Shown piece by piece: positions 45,198 through 53,661 of a DNA stretch of 64,000 nt. Under the pieces are notes generated by a model. It saw only the letters and a program-made list of their open reading frames with translations. It made no database searches and was not told the origin of the DNA. Position numbers and translations under genes: made by a program. Each line of letters begins with the position of its first letter. The first letter of the stretch is position 1. Source of the stretch: an uncultured Pelagibacteraceae bacterium (GTDB taxonomy: Bacteria > Pseudomonadota > Alphaproteobacteria > Pelagibacterales > Pelagibacteraceae); contig CACHUN010000003.1 of NCBI GenBank assembly GCA_902583075.1, positions 208,202-272,201 of the forward strand, in the 5' to 3' direction.

Positions 45198-46454
45198 ATG
45201 AAAAAAATGTTAATAGCTTTAATCGCTTTTGCATTCACTTCTACATCTTCTTTTGCAGGACCAAAAATTGAGGTTTTGCACTGGTGGACATCAGGTGGTG
45301 AAGCAGCAGCACTTAAAGTATTAAAAGATGATTTCGCTGCAAACGGTGGTGAATGGTTAGACATGCCTGTAACTGGTGGTGGTGGAGACGCTGCTAACGT
45401 TGCACTTAAAGCAAGAATAGTTGCAGGAGATCCTCCTTCAGCTTCTCAAATTAAAGGTCCAACAATCCAAGAATATGATCAAGAGGGAGTAGTAGCTCCA
45501 TACAACATTGATCCTATAGCTCAATCAGAAGGTTGGGATGGACTTTTAGATCCAATGATTGCCGCAGTTCACAAATGTCAAAACAATAGTGGGCCATACT
45601 GTGCTGCACCAGTAAACATCCATAGAATTGATTGGATGTGGGCTAACAAAGCAGTATTTGATGCTAATGGAATTTCAGTTCCAACAACTTGGGATGAAGT
45701 AAATGCAGCAGCAGAGAAACTTCAAGCAGCAGGAATAATTCCTTTCGCACATGGTGGTCAAGCTTGGCAAGATGCAACAGTCTTTGAAGCAGTTGCTATG
45801 GGTATTGGTGGAAATAACTATTACAAAAATTGCTATGTAGATCTTAAAGAAACATGCCTAAGAAGTGAGACGACAGTAAAAGTTTTTGATCAAATGAGAA
45901 AACTTCAAAGTTTTACTGACGAAGGTAGCCCAGGAAGAGACTGGAACGTTGCTACTGGAATGGTTATTGAGGGAAAAGCCGGTTTCCAAATTATGGGTGA
46001 CTGGGCAAAAGGTGAATTTACAGCTGCTGGAAAAGTTCCAGGAGTCGATTATTATTGTTCTCCAACACCTTCAAATAATGGTTACTTGTACAATGTTGAT
46101 AGCTTTATATTCTATAAAACAAATGATCCTGATAAACAAGAAGGTCAAAAGTTATTAGCGAAATTAATGATGGGTAAAAACTTCCAAAAAGTTTTCAACC
46201 TATACAAGGGATCAATTCCAGCACGTTTAGATGTTTCTATGGACGAATTTGATAAATGTGCAAAAACTTCGAATTCTGACATCAAAACTGCAGGTGCAGG
46301 TGGTGGATTAGTTCCGAGTTTTGCTCATGGAATGGCTCAAGGTAATACTATGAAGGCTGCTTTACAAGATGTGATTACAGAACACTTTAATTCTGACATG
46401 TCCTCTGTTGATGCAGCAAACGCTTTGGCTGATTCAGTTTTAGATAACATGTAA
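45198..46454 (+). CDS. CUT1-type sugar ABC transporter binding protein (glucose/mannose-type)
   Basis: A 418 aa periplasmic extracellular solute-binding protein, family 1. The signal peptide ends near SSFAGP. Family blocks include IEVLHWWTSGGEAAALKVLK, the QIKGPTIQEYDQEG segment, APVNIHRIDWMWANKAVFD and IMGDWAKGEFTAAGKVPG. The WWTSGGE start and ROK kinase context suggest glucose or a related hexose. It has several Cys that may form periplasmic disulfides. AGAGGG lies five bases before the ATG and a strong terminator follows. Confidence 0.92.
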   Translation: MKKMLIALIAFAFTSTSSFAGPKIEVLHWWTSGGEAAALKVLKDDFAANGGEWLDMPVTGGGGDAANVALKARIVAGDPPSASQIKGPTIQEYDQEGVVAPYNIDPIAQSEGWDGLLDPMIAAVHKCQNNSGPYCAAPVNIHRIDWMWANKAVFDANGISVPTTWDEVNAAAEKLQAAGIIPFAHGGQAWQDATVFEAVAMGIGGNNYYKNCYVDLKETCLRSETTVKVFDQMRKLQSFTDEGSPGRDWNVATGMVIEGKAGFQIMGDWAKGEFTAAGKVPGVDYYCSPTPSNNGYLYNVDSFIFYKTNDPDKQEGQKLLAKLMMGKNFQKVFNLYKGSIPARLDVSMDEFDKCAKTSNSDIKTAGAGGGLVPSFAHGMAQGNTMKAALQDVITEHFNSDMSSVDAANALADSVLDNM

Positions 46455-46466
46455 AATACAAAAATT

Positions 46467-46500
46467 AAGGCCACCTAAAGTTTAGGTGGCCTTTTTTTTT
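46467..46500 (+). terminator. intrinsic terminator after the CUT1 binding-protein gene
   Basis: AAGGCCACCTAAA-G-TTTAGGTGGCCTT followed by a T run (ten T in all). Perfect inverted repeat with a GC-rich base. It separates the highly expressed binding protein from the permease genes. Confidence 0.95.
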
Positions 46501-46524
46501 AATCAAAATTAGAAAATATTTATA

Positions 46525-47400
46525 ATGCTCAAGTGGTTAGAAAAAAACCTACCAAAAATCGTAATGGCTCCAGCTGTTGGATTAATTGGTTGGTTTGTCT
46601 ATGGTTTTGTGCTTTGGACCCTATATATATCTTTTACAAATTCTAAAATCTTGCCCAAGTATGAACTTTGGGGAGTGGGTCAATATGTTAAACTTTGGGG
46701 TTCTAGAAAATGGCTTATTGCAGTTGATAATCTTCTTATTTTCACAGCTTTATTTTTAATTTTTTGTGTTGTGATTGGAATTATTCTTGCAATATTTCTA
46801 GATCAAAAAATTAGGGCAGAAGGTGTCCTTAGAACTATTTACTTATATCCAATGGCTTTGTCTTTTATAGTCACTGGAACAGCATGGAAATGGATTTTAA
46901 ACCCAACCCTTGGTATCCAAAAAATGTTTATCGATTGGGGATTTGAAAACTTTACATTCGATTGGTTGGTCAATCGAGAAATGGCCATCTACACCATTGT
47001 CATTGCAGGTGTCTGGCAATCTGCTGGATTTGTAATGGCGTTATTTCTAGCTGGATTGAGATCAGTCGAAGATGAAATAGTTAAAGCAGCTAAAATAGAT
47101 GGTGCAAATTTATTTACAGTTTATTGGAAAATTCTACTTCCAATGATGAGACCAGTTTTTTTTACAAGTTTTGTAATTTTGGTTCATATTTCAATTAAAA
47201 GTTATGATCTTATAGTTGCGTTAACCCAGGGTGGTCCAGGCATATCTACAACTATGCCTGCATTATATATGACACAAACTGCATTCCACAAAAGTCAAGT
47301 TGGTTTGTCAGCAGCAAGTGCGATGATGATGTTTATGGCAGTAGCAGCTGTGATTATACCTTATTTATACTCTGAACTTAGGAGAGAAAATGCAAGATAA
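46525..47400 (+). CDS. CUT1-type sugar ABC transporter permease (MalF-like)
   Basis: A 291 aa inner-membrane protein with about six hydrophobic segments. The EAA loop reads EDEIVKAAKIDGANLFTVYW, contacting the ATPase. Conserved YLYPMALSFIVTGTAWKW and LTQGGPGISTTMPALYMTQT blocks match glucose-type permeases. It begins 24 bp after the terminator and overlaps the second permease by 11 bp. Confidence 0.93.
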   Translation: MLKWLEKNLPKIVMAPAVGLIGWFVYGFVLWTLYISFTNSKILPKYELWGVGQYVKLWGSRKWLIAVDNLLIFTALFLIFCVVIGIILAIFLDQKIRAEGVLRTIYLYPMALSFIVTGTAWKWILNPTLGIQKMFIDWGFENFTFDWLVNREMAIYTIVIAGVWQSAGFVMALFLAGLRSVEDEIVKAAKIDGANLFTVYWKILLPMMRPVFFTSFVILVHISIKSYDLIVALTQGGPGISTTMPALYMTQTAFHKSQVGLSAASAMMMFMAVAAVIIPYLYSELRRENAR

Positions 47401-48292
47401 AATACACTCTTCATACAAACAGCTTGAACAAAAATCAAAGTATACAAATATGTTCCTTAGATGGTTTTTATATTTTGTCTTAGTAGTTTTTGCATTTTAT
47501 TTTATTTTTCCATTATATGTGATGGTTGTTACTTCATTAAAAACAATGGAAGAAATCCGTCAAGGTACACTTTTAACTTGGCCAAGTGGATTAAATTTTG
47601 ACTCATGGTTAGTTGCATGGGGAGGTAGAGGATATGGTGCAGGTGATACTTTCTTAAAACCATATTTTTGGAATTCAATTAAAATGGTTGTTCCAGCAGT
47701 ATTTTTTTCTACCTTCATTGGTGCGATGGCTGGATATGTTTTAACAAAATGGAGATTTAAAGGAGACAAATGGGTTTTCCTTTTTTTATTATTTGGATGT
47801 TTTATTCCTTATCAAGCAATCTTATTACCCATGGCTAGAACCCTTGGAGTTCTTGGAATTTCGAATTCTGTAATTGGACTTGTTTTGGTCCATACAGTTT
47901 ACGGTATTCCATTTACAACTTTATTTTTTAGAAATTTTTATGTTTCTATTCCATCCGAATTAGTAAAAGCTGCGAGAATAGATGGAGCAGGATTTTTTAA
48001 AATATTTTTTAAAATTTTACTTCCAGTATCAACACCAATTATCGTAGTAACAATAATCTGGCAATTCACACAAATTTGGAACGACTTTTTGTTTGGCTCA
48101 ACATTTTCATTCGGAGAAGCAGCGCCAATACAAGTTGCTCTAAACAATATGGTTTTATCAAGTACTAGTGTTAAAGAATATAATGTTGATATGGCATCTG
48201 CTATTATTGCAGGAATTCCAACACTTATAGTATATGTCTTAGCAGGAAAATATTTTATTAGAGGATTAACTTCAGGAGCAGTAAAAGGTTAA
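47390..48292 (+). CDS. CUT1-type sugar ABC transporter permease (MalG-like)
   Basis: A 300 aa inner-membrane protein with about six hydrophobic segments. The EAA loop is PSELVKAARIDGAGFFKIFF. Also present are YVMVVTSLKTMEEI and PYQAILLPMARTLGVLGI. GGAGAGAAAATG around the start gives a reasonable ribosome-binding site inside the previous gene. The ATPase follows after two bases. Confidence 0.93.
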   Translation: MQDKIHSSYKQLEQKSKYTNMFLRWFLYFVLVVFAFYFIFPLYVMVVTSLKTMEEIRQGTLLTWPSGLNFDSWLVAWGGRGYGAGDTFLKPYFWNSIKMVVPAVFFSTFIGAMAGYVLTKWRFKGDKWVFLFLLFGCFIPYQAILLPMARTLGVLGISNSVIGLVLVHTVYGIPFTTLFFRNFYVSIPSELVKAARIDGAGFFKIFFKILLPVSTPIIVVTIIWQFTQIWNDFLFGSTFSFGEAAPIQVALNNMVLSSTSVKEYNVDMASAIIAGIPTLIVYVLAGKYFIRGLTSGAVKG

Positions 48293-48294
48293 AA

Positions 48295-49389
48295 ATGAAA
48301 ACATTAAAAATTGAAGAATTATCAAAGAACTTTGGATCAACTGAGGTTTTAAGGAAAATTAATTTAGAGATAGATGAAGGTAATTTCTTAGTTCTTTTAG
48401 GTCCTTCTGGATGTGGAAAATCTACACTATTAAATATTATTGCAGGATTAGAAACTATTAATGAGGGAAATGTTCACATAGATAATTATAATGTAAGTAA
48501 AGTAGAGCCAAAAGACAGAAATATTGCAATGGTATTTCAATCTTATGCTTTGTACCCATCAATGAATGTGCGTGAAAATATGATCTTTGGTCTTAAACAA
48601 GCTAAAGTTTCAAAGGAGAAAATCGAAGAGCAATTGGAAAAAGTATCAAAATTTTTACAAGTAGATGCTTTGTTAGAGAGAAAGCCATCACAATTATCAG
48701 GCGGACAAAGACAGCGCGTTGCAATAGGTAGAGCACTAGTTAGAGAACCAAGAATATTTTTATTCGACGAACCTTTATCAAATTTAGATGCAAAATTAAG
48801 AGTTGAGATGAGACGGGAAATTAAAAAACTTCATCAGCAACTTAAAACAACAGTAGTTTATGTAACGCACGATCAAACAGAAGCTATGAGTTTAGGTACA
48901 AATATTGCAATTATGAATCATGGTGTAATTCAGCAAAATGATACACCTGAAAATATTTATAATAAGCCTAGTAATACTTTTGTGGCAGACTTCATAGGCT
49001 CTCCATCAATGAATTTAATAAAAGGAAGTCTAAAAGAGAGTTCAAATAAAGTTTCATTCGTTACCCATGGATCAAATATTGAAATACCGATAAATAGATA
49101 TGATTTCAAAGAAAAATCTAATTTAGATAATAAAGAGGTTTTTTTTGGAATAAGACCAGAACATATATTTTTTAAAAAATCTAATGAAGAAGATTTTGAG
49201 ATTAATTTAAGAGCAGATTTAAGTGAATATATTGGACATGAACAGATAATGACCTTTAATTTTGAAAATCAAGAGGTGTTAGCTAAGTTTCCATCAACAG
49301 TAAAAATACATCTATCAAAAAATACAAAATTATTCTTTGATTTAACTCAAATTTCGTTGTTTGATGCTAAAACAGAGGAGAGAATTTAA
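48295..49389 (+). CDS. CUT1-type sugar ABC transporter ATPase (MalK/UgpC-like)
   Basis: A 364 aa ATPase: Walker A GPSGCGKSTLLNIIAG, Q-loop VFQSYALYPSMNVRENM, signature LSGGQRQRVAIGRALVREPR, Walker B FLFDEPLSNLDAKLR and the switch His in VYVTHDQTEAMSLG. A C-terminal TOBE-type domain (about residues 240-364) is present, typical of MalK-like proteins. The stop abuts the ATG of the next SDR gene, so importer and enzymes form one unit. Confidence 0.95.
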   Translation: MKTLKIEELSKNFGSTEVLRKINLEIDEGNFLVLLGPSGCGKSTLLNIIAGLETINEGNVHIDNYNVSKVEPKDRNIAMVFQSYALYPSMNVRENMIFGLKQAKVSKEKIEEQLEKVSKFLQVDALLERKPSQLSGGQRQRVAIGRALVREPRIFLFDEPLSNLDAKLRVEMRREIKKLHQQLKTTVVYVTHDQTEAMSLGTNIAIMNHGVIQQNDTPENIYNKPSNTFVADFIGSPSMNLIKGSLKESSNKVSFVTHGSNIEIPINRYDFKEKSNLDNKEVFFGIRPEHIFFKKSNEEDFEINLRADLSEYIGHEQIMTFNFENQEVLAKFPSTVKIHLSKNTKLFFDLTQISLFDAKTEERI

Positions 49390-50151
49390 ATGAAAGTAAA
49401 ATATTTTGACTTAAAAAATAAAAAAGTTTTTATTACTGGAGGTGGATCAGGAATTGGAGCTTCAATAGTTGAACATTTTTGTGAACAAGAATGTGATGTT
49501 TATTTTGTTGATATTAATAAGAAAGACTCAAATAAATTAATTAAAGATCTTAAAAAAAAAGGTCTTAAAGTACCTCATTTTATTGAATGTAATCTTATTA
49601 AAATTAAAAAATTACAAACTATCATTCAAAAAATAATTAAATCAAAAGGTCCTATCGATATTTTAATAAATAATGCAGCTAATGATGACAGACACTCCAC
49701 AGATCAAGTAGATGAAAAATATTGGAATAACAGAATGGATGTGAATTTAAAACATTTTTTCTTTACAATTAAAGCAGTTTTAAAAGGAATGATTAAAAAT
49801 AAAGGTGGAGCTATCGTAAATTTAAGTTCAGTTTCATGGATGTTGGGTGAGGGTGATAAAGTTGCTTACGAGACAGCAAAGTCTGCTGTTATTGGTCTGA
49901 CTAGATCTTTTGCGAGAGAATTTGGTAAATATAATATTAGATGCAACTCAGTTACTCCTGGATCAATTGCTACTGAGAGACAAATAAAGCATTGGCTAAC
50001 TCCAAAGTATAAAAAATTTATTCTTGATAAACAGTGCTTGAAGAGACAACTTAAACCCGATGATGTAGCAAGTTTAGTTGTTCATCTTTCATCCGATGTA
50101 TCGTCAGGATGTACGAAACAAAACTTTATTATAGATGCTGGCATCACTTAA
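49390..50151 (+). CDS. short-chain dehydrogenase/reductase
   Basis: A 253 aa SDR with ITGGGSGIGASIVEHF, NNAANDDR, NLSSVSWMLGEGD and YETAKSAVIGLT (YxxxK). NNAA in place of NNAG and the NDDRHSTDQV stretch recall sugar dehydrogenases such as galactose or arabinose 1-dehydrogenases. Located directly after the glucose-type importer, it could oxidise the imported sugar to its lactone. Confidence 0.86.
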   Translation: MKVKYFDLKNKKVFITGGGSGIGASIVEHFCEQECDVYFVDINKKDSNKLIKDLKKKGLKVPHFIECNLIKIKKLQTIIQKIIKSKGPIDILINNAANDDRHSTDQVDEKYWNNRMDVNLKHFFFTIKAVLKGMIKNKGGAIVNLSSVSWMLGEGDKVAYETAKSAVIGLTRSFAREFGKYNIRCNSVTPGSIATERQIKHWLTPKYKKFILDKQCLKRQLKPDDVASLVVHLSSDVSSGCTKQNFIIDAGIT

Positions 50152-50162
50152 AAATTATATAA

Positions 50163-51203
50163 GTGTCTAAGAAAATTAAAATATCTGTTGTTGGAATAGG
50201 TTTAATGGGACTGCAACATATTAAAGCTATACAAAAATCAAAATTTGCATCTCTTCACTCAATTGTTGAAATAAAAAAAAACGGGACAGAATTATCTAAA
50301 AAATTCAATGTACCACTTTATAAAAATATCAAAATTTTATTAGCAAAAGATAAACCCGATGCAGCGATAATCGCAACACCTAATGTACTACACGAAACTG
50401 ATACTGTTCGATTTTTGAAATCTAAAATTCCTGTCTTATTAGAGAAGCCAATTTCAGTTAATATTAAATCTGCAAAAAAAATTATTAATAGTGCACGCTT
50501 AAATAAAACTTCATTACTGATAGGATATCACAGACGCCATAATTCAATTGTTAATAATGTTAAAAAAATAATAGAAAATAAAAAACTTGGAAAAATTGTA
50601 TCTGCAAATATTTTATGCTGGCTATATAAACATAAAAAATATTTTAATGAAAAATGGAGAGTAAGAAAGGGTGGTGGACCATTAAGTATTAATTTAGTTC
50701 ATGATATTGATATGATTTGTTATTTACTTGGACCTATTAAATATGTTCAGGCGTTTAAATCAAATAATATTAGAAAATATAAGGTTGAGGATACAGCTTC
50801 AGTAAATTTATTTTTTAAATCTGGAACTTTATGTACTCTTAATGTATCCGATACCATAACTTCACCATGGAGCTATGAATTAACTGCTGGTGAAAATCCT
50901 GCTTATCCAATAACTGATCAATCTTCTTATTTTATTGGAGGGACTAGAGGTTCTGTTCAATTTCCCAATTTAAAGCTATGGTACTATAAAAAAGATAGAA
51001 GTTGGTGGAATAATATTTTTAATAATAAAATTGAAGTTCAAAAAAGTAACGAAACTCTTATAAATCAGATCGATCACTTTTCTAAGGTAGTTTTGAAAAA
51101 AGAAAAACCAAAAGTTACTGGTAAGGATGGGTTAAATTCTTTAATAATTTTTGATGCAATAAACAAAAGCTCTAAATCAGGTAAAAAAATAAGAATTAAT
51201 TAA
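50163..51203 (+). CDS. Gfo/Idh/MocA family oxidoreductase
   Basis: A 346 aa dehydrogenase starting at GTG (SKKIKISVVGIGLMGLQHIK). The catalytic EKP is in PVLLEKPISVN, followed by GYHRRHNSIV and the substrate block GGGPLSINLVHDIDMICYLL with its Asp/His. The acidic-His motif suggests a sugar or polyol dehydrogenase. It is 11 bp after an SDR in the importer operon and overlaps the convergent EamA gene by 8 bp. Confidence 0.84.
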   Translation: MSKKIKISVVGIGLMGLQHIKAIQKSKFASLHSIVEIKKNGTELSKKFNVPLYKNIKILLAKDKPDAAIIATPNVLHETDTVRFLKSKIPVLLEKPISVNIKSAKKIINSARLNKTSLLIGYHRRHNSIVNNVKKIIENKKLGKIVSANILCWLYKHKKYFNEKWRVRKGGGPLSINLVHDIDMICYLLGPIKYVQAFKSNNIRKYKVEDTASVNLFFKSGTLCTLNVSDTITSPWSYELTAGENPAYPITDQSSYFIGGTRGSVQFPNLKLWYYKKDRSWWNNIFNNKIEVQKSNETLINQIDHFSKVVLKKEKPKVTGKDGLNSLIIFDAINKSSKSGKKIRIN

Positions 51204-52080
51204 TTTTTTTAACCTTCTTTGTTCCCTCAACCCTAATAAACAAAACTCCAAAAATTATAATTCCAATAAGACCAATTATTTTGCTTATATCTGCCGGAAC
51301 CCCAAAAATTAAAAAATTAATTATTGTTGACCAAAGTAACTGAGAATACTGAAAATTAGTTACAAATGACAAATTAGATAATTGAATTGCATAAATAATT
51401 ATAAAATGACTTATAAAACCAAAAATTCCCATAGCAACTAAACCAATCCAATAAATATTATTTTCAATTGGCACCCAATTAAATGAAATATAAATTGTAA
51501 ATATCAAAGCTCCAGTAACTGCTGTATAAAAAACTGCTGAGAAAGGTTCATTGTTTCCTGAAATAAGTTTTGTAAAAAATTGATAAAGTGCCCAACATAG
51601 TGGTGGAACAATAGGAAAGATTAACTCTGGCGATAATACTTTCATACTGGGTCCTAGAGCATAAATAATTGATCCAAAACTTAGCAACATCAAAATTATA
51701 CCTTTGGGAGACAATATATCTTTTAAAAAATATGCTGATAAAAGTGAAACAATTAATGGAGCGCTAAAAAAAACTACGTATATGTCAACCAAATCAAATC
51801 TTTGTAATGAGTTAAACATAAAGAAAGTTGCAGTAACCATTAATAATGATCTAATAATTTGAATTTTAAAATTTCTAGTTAAATTTAGCTTAGGCTTAAA
51901 GATTAAGAAATAGACACAAAGAGCAACAAAGTGAAAAAAAAACCTTCCCCATACAGCTTGAGTAACTGGCATAACATTTCCTAAATATTTTGCAGTTGAG
52001 TCCATACAAACAAATAAAAAAAACCCTGAAGCAGATAGAAAAATAACCTTAATTAAAGAGGCTTTTTGATTTTTTGACAT
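51196..52080 (-). CDS. EamA/DMT-superfamily transporter
   Basis: A 294 aa membrane protein with about ten hydrophobic segments and two EamA repeats (FLFVCMDSTAKYLGNVMPV; then PPLCWALYQFFTKLISG). Residues AVWGRFFFHF in the first loop match the RxxxxF region of the family. Substrate unknown. It ends an opposite-strand pair with uxaA (28 bp gap), so export of a sugar-acid intermediate or uptake is possible. Confidence 0.86.
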   Translation of the reverse strand: MSKNQKASLIKVIFLSASGFFLFVCMDSTAKYLGNVMPVTQAVWGRFFFHFVALCVYFLIFKPKLNLTRNFKIQIIRSLLMVTATFFMFNSLQRFDLVDIYVVFFSAPLIVSLLSAYFLKDILSPKGIILMLLSFGSIIYALGPSMKVLSPELIFPIVPPLCWALYQFFTKLISGNNEPFSAVFYTAVTGALIFTIYISFNWVPIENNIYWIGLVAMGIFGFISHFIIIYAIQLSNLSFVTNFQYSQLLWSTIINFLIFGVPADISKIIGLIGIIIFGVLFIRVEGTKKVKKIN

Positions 52081-52108
52081 GATAATTTATGAAAAATTTA
52101 TCAAAAAG

Positions 52109-53614
52109 TTACATTACTACGCCTACTTGCCAAGGATTGAACTCCTCGTCACCGTAGCCATTAATTTCACTTTTCGATTTATTTCCTGAAGCAGTGTTTA
52201 CAACTAGATCAAATATTCTGTTTCCAACCTTTTCAATATCTTCTTTGCCTTCTGCAATAGTCCCACAATTTATATCCATATCTTCTTCCATTTTTTCATA
52301 CATCGCAGTATTTGTAGATAATTTTAAACTTGGAACAGGTTTGCATCCAAAACATGAACCTCTACCTGTTGTAAAACAAATTACATTTGCACCTGAAGCA
52401 ACTTGACCTGTAACAGACACTGGGTCATACCCTGGAGAATCCATAAAGTTAAAACCTTTATTTTTTAATGGTTCTGCATATTCAAGCACATCTTCTAAAA
52501 TTGATTTACCACCTTTTGCAACTGCACCCAGTGATTTTTCAAGTATAGTAGTTAAACCACCTCGTTTATTTCCAGGAGCAGGATTGTTATCCATTGTACT
52601 GTTATTAATTGATGTATAGTTTTTCCACCATTTTAATCTTTCTATTAATTTGTCAGCTGTTTCTTGGCTGTTCGCTCTATTAATTAGAAGATGCTCAGCC
52701 CCATAAATTTCAGGTGTTTCAGATAATATTGAACTTCCACCTTTTTTAACTAATAAATCAGCTGCAACACCTAAAGCTGGATTTGCAGTAATACCTGAGT
52801 ATCCATCTGATCCTCCACACTGAAGAGCTAATGTTAAATGACTTACAGACTGGGGAGTTCTTTTAATTTTGTTAGCTTCAGGTAATAAATTTTTTATTTG
52901 CGATAGAACTTTTTCGACAATTTTTTTTGTTCCACCTTCGTCCTGAATTGTTAAAAAATGAATTCTATTATGTTTTTTTATAGACTCATCAAACAAACTC
53001 ACTTGAGCACATTCACAACCTAAGCCAATAACAAATACATGGGAAAAATTTGGATGGTTTTTAAAACCATCAATTGTTCTTTGAAACATTTGCATTCCTT
53101 CGCTTACAGTATTCATGCCACATCCAGTTGAGTGAGTAATCGGAACTATGCCATCAATATTAGGATAATCATTTAAAATGTTAGAATATTTTATTTTTTC
53201 AACAATCATTTTAGTAACAGTTGCTGAACAATTGACTGTACTAACTATACCTATATAATTTCTGGTAGCTACTTGATCGTTATCTCTTAATATTCCATTG
53301 AAAAAGGTATCAACTTTTTCATCAACAATTGTTTTTTTATTTTTTACTTGAAATTCTCTATCAAATTCTTTGAATTCTAAATTATGAGAATGAACATGCT
53401 CACCAGCGGTAATATTTTTTGACGCAAATCCAATTATCTGATCATACTTAATTATAGGATCACCTTTGTTTATGGGTTTTAAACAAACTTTGTGTCCAAA
53501 CGGTATAGGATCAATAGTACTTATCTCTTGACCATTAATTTTCGTTTTTTCTGGTATAATAAATTGACTTACGCCTACATTATCATTTTTATTGAGTACA
53601 ATTAGACTATTCAT
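52109..53614 (-). CDS. uxaA: UxaA/GarD-family altronate or galactarate dehydratase
   Basis: A 501 aa iron-dependent sugar-acid dehydratase. An N-terminal SAF domain (about residues 1-90, with PIPFGHKVCLKPINKGD) is fused to the catalytic part, as in full-length UxaA. Catalytic blocks: ATRNYIGIVSTVNCSATV, THSTGCGMN, VIGLGCECAQ, ALQCGGSDGYSGITANPALG and TTGRGSCFGCKPVPSLKLS. Converts D-altronate to 2-keto-3-deoxygluconate, or acts on galactarate. It is divergent from a xylonate-dehydratase-like gene across 47 bp. Confidence 0.9.
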   Translation of the reverse strand: MNSLIVLNKNDNVGVSQFIIPEKTKINGQEISTIDPIPFGHKVCLKPINKGDPIIKYDQIIGFASKNITAGEHVHSHNLEFKEFDREFQVKNKKTIVDEKVDTFFNGILRDNDQVATRNYIGIVSTVNCSATVTKMIVEKIKYSNILNDYPNIDGIVPITHSTGCGMNTVSEGMQMFQRTIDGFKNHPNFSHVFVIGLGCECAQVSLFDESIKKHNRIHFLTIQDEGGTKKIVEKVLSQIKNLLPEANKIKRTPQSVSHLTLALQCGGSDGYSGITANPALGVAADLLVKKGGSSILSETPEIYGAEHLLINRANSQETADKLIERLKWWKNYTSINNSTMDNNPAPGNKRGGLTTILEKSLGAVAKGGKSILEDVLEYAEPLKNKGFNFMDSPGYDPVSVTGQVASGANVICFTTGRGSCFGCKPVPSLKLSTNTAMYEKMEEDMDINCGTIAEGKEDIEKVGNRIFDLVVNTASGNKSKSEINGYGDEEFNPWQVGVVM

Positions 53615-53661
53615 TTTTTAATTTAGGTTTTATATATCATTATAATATATTTTATTATTTT

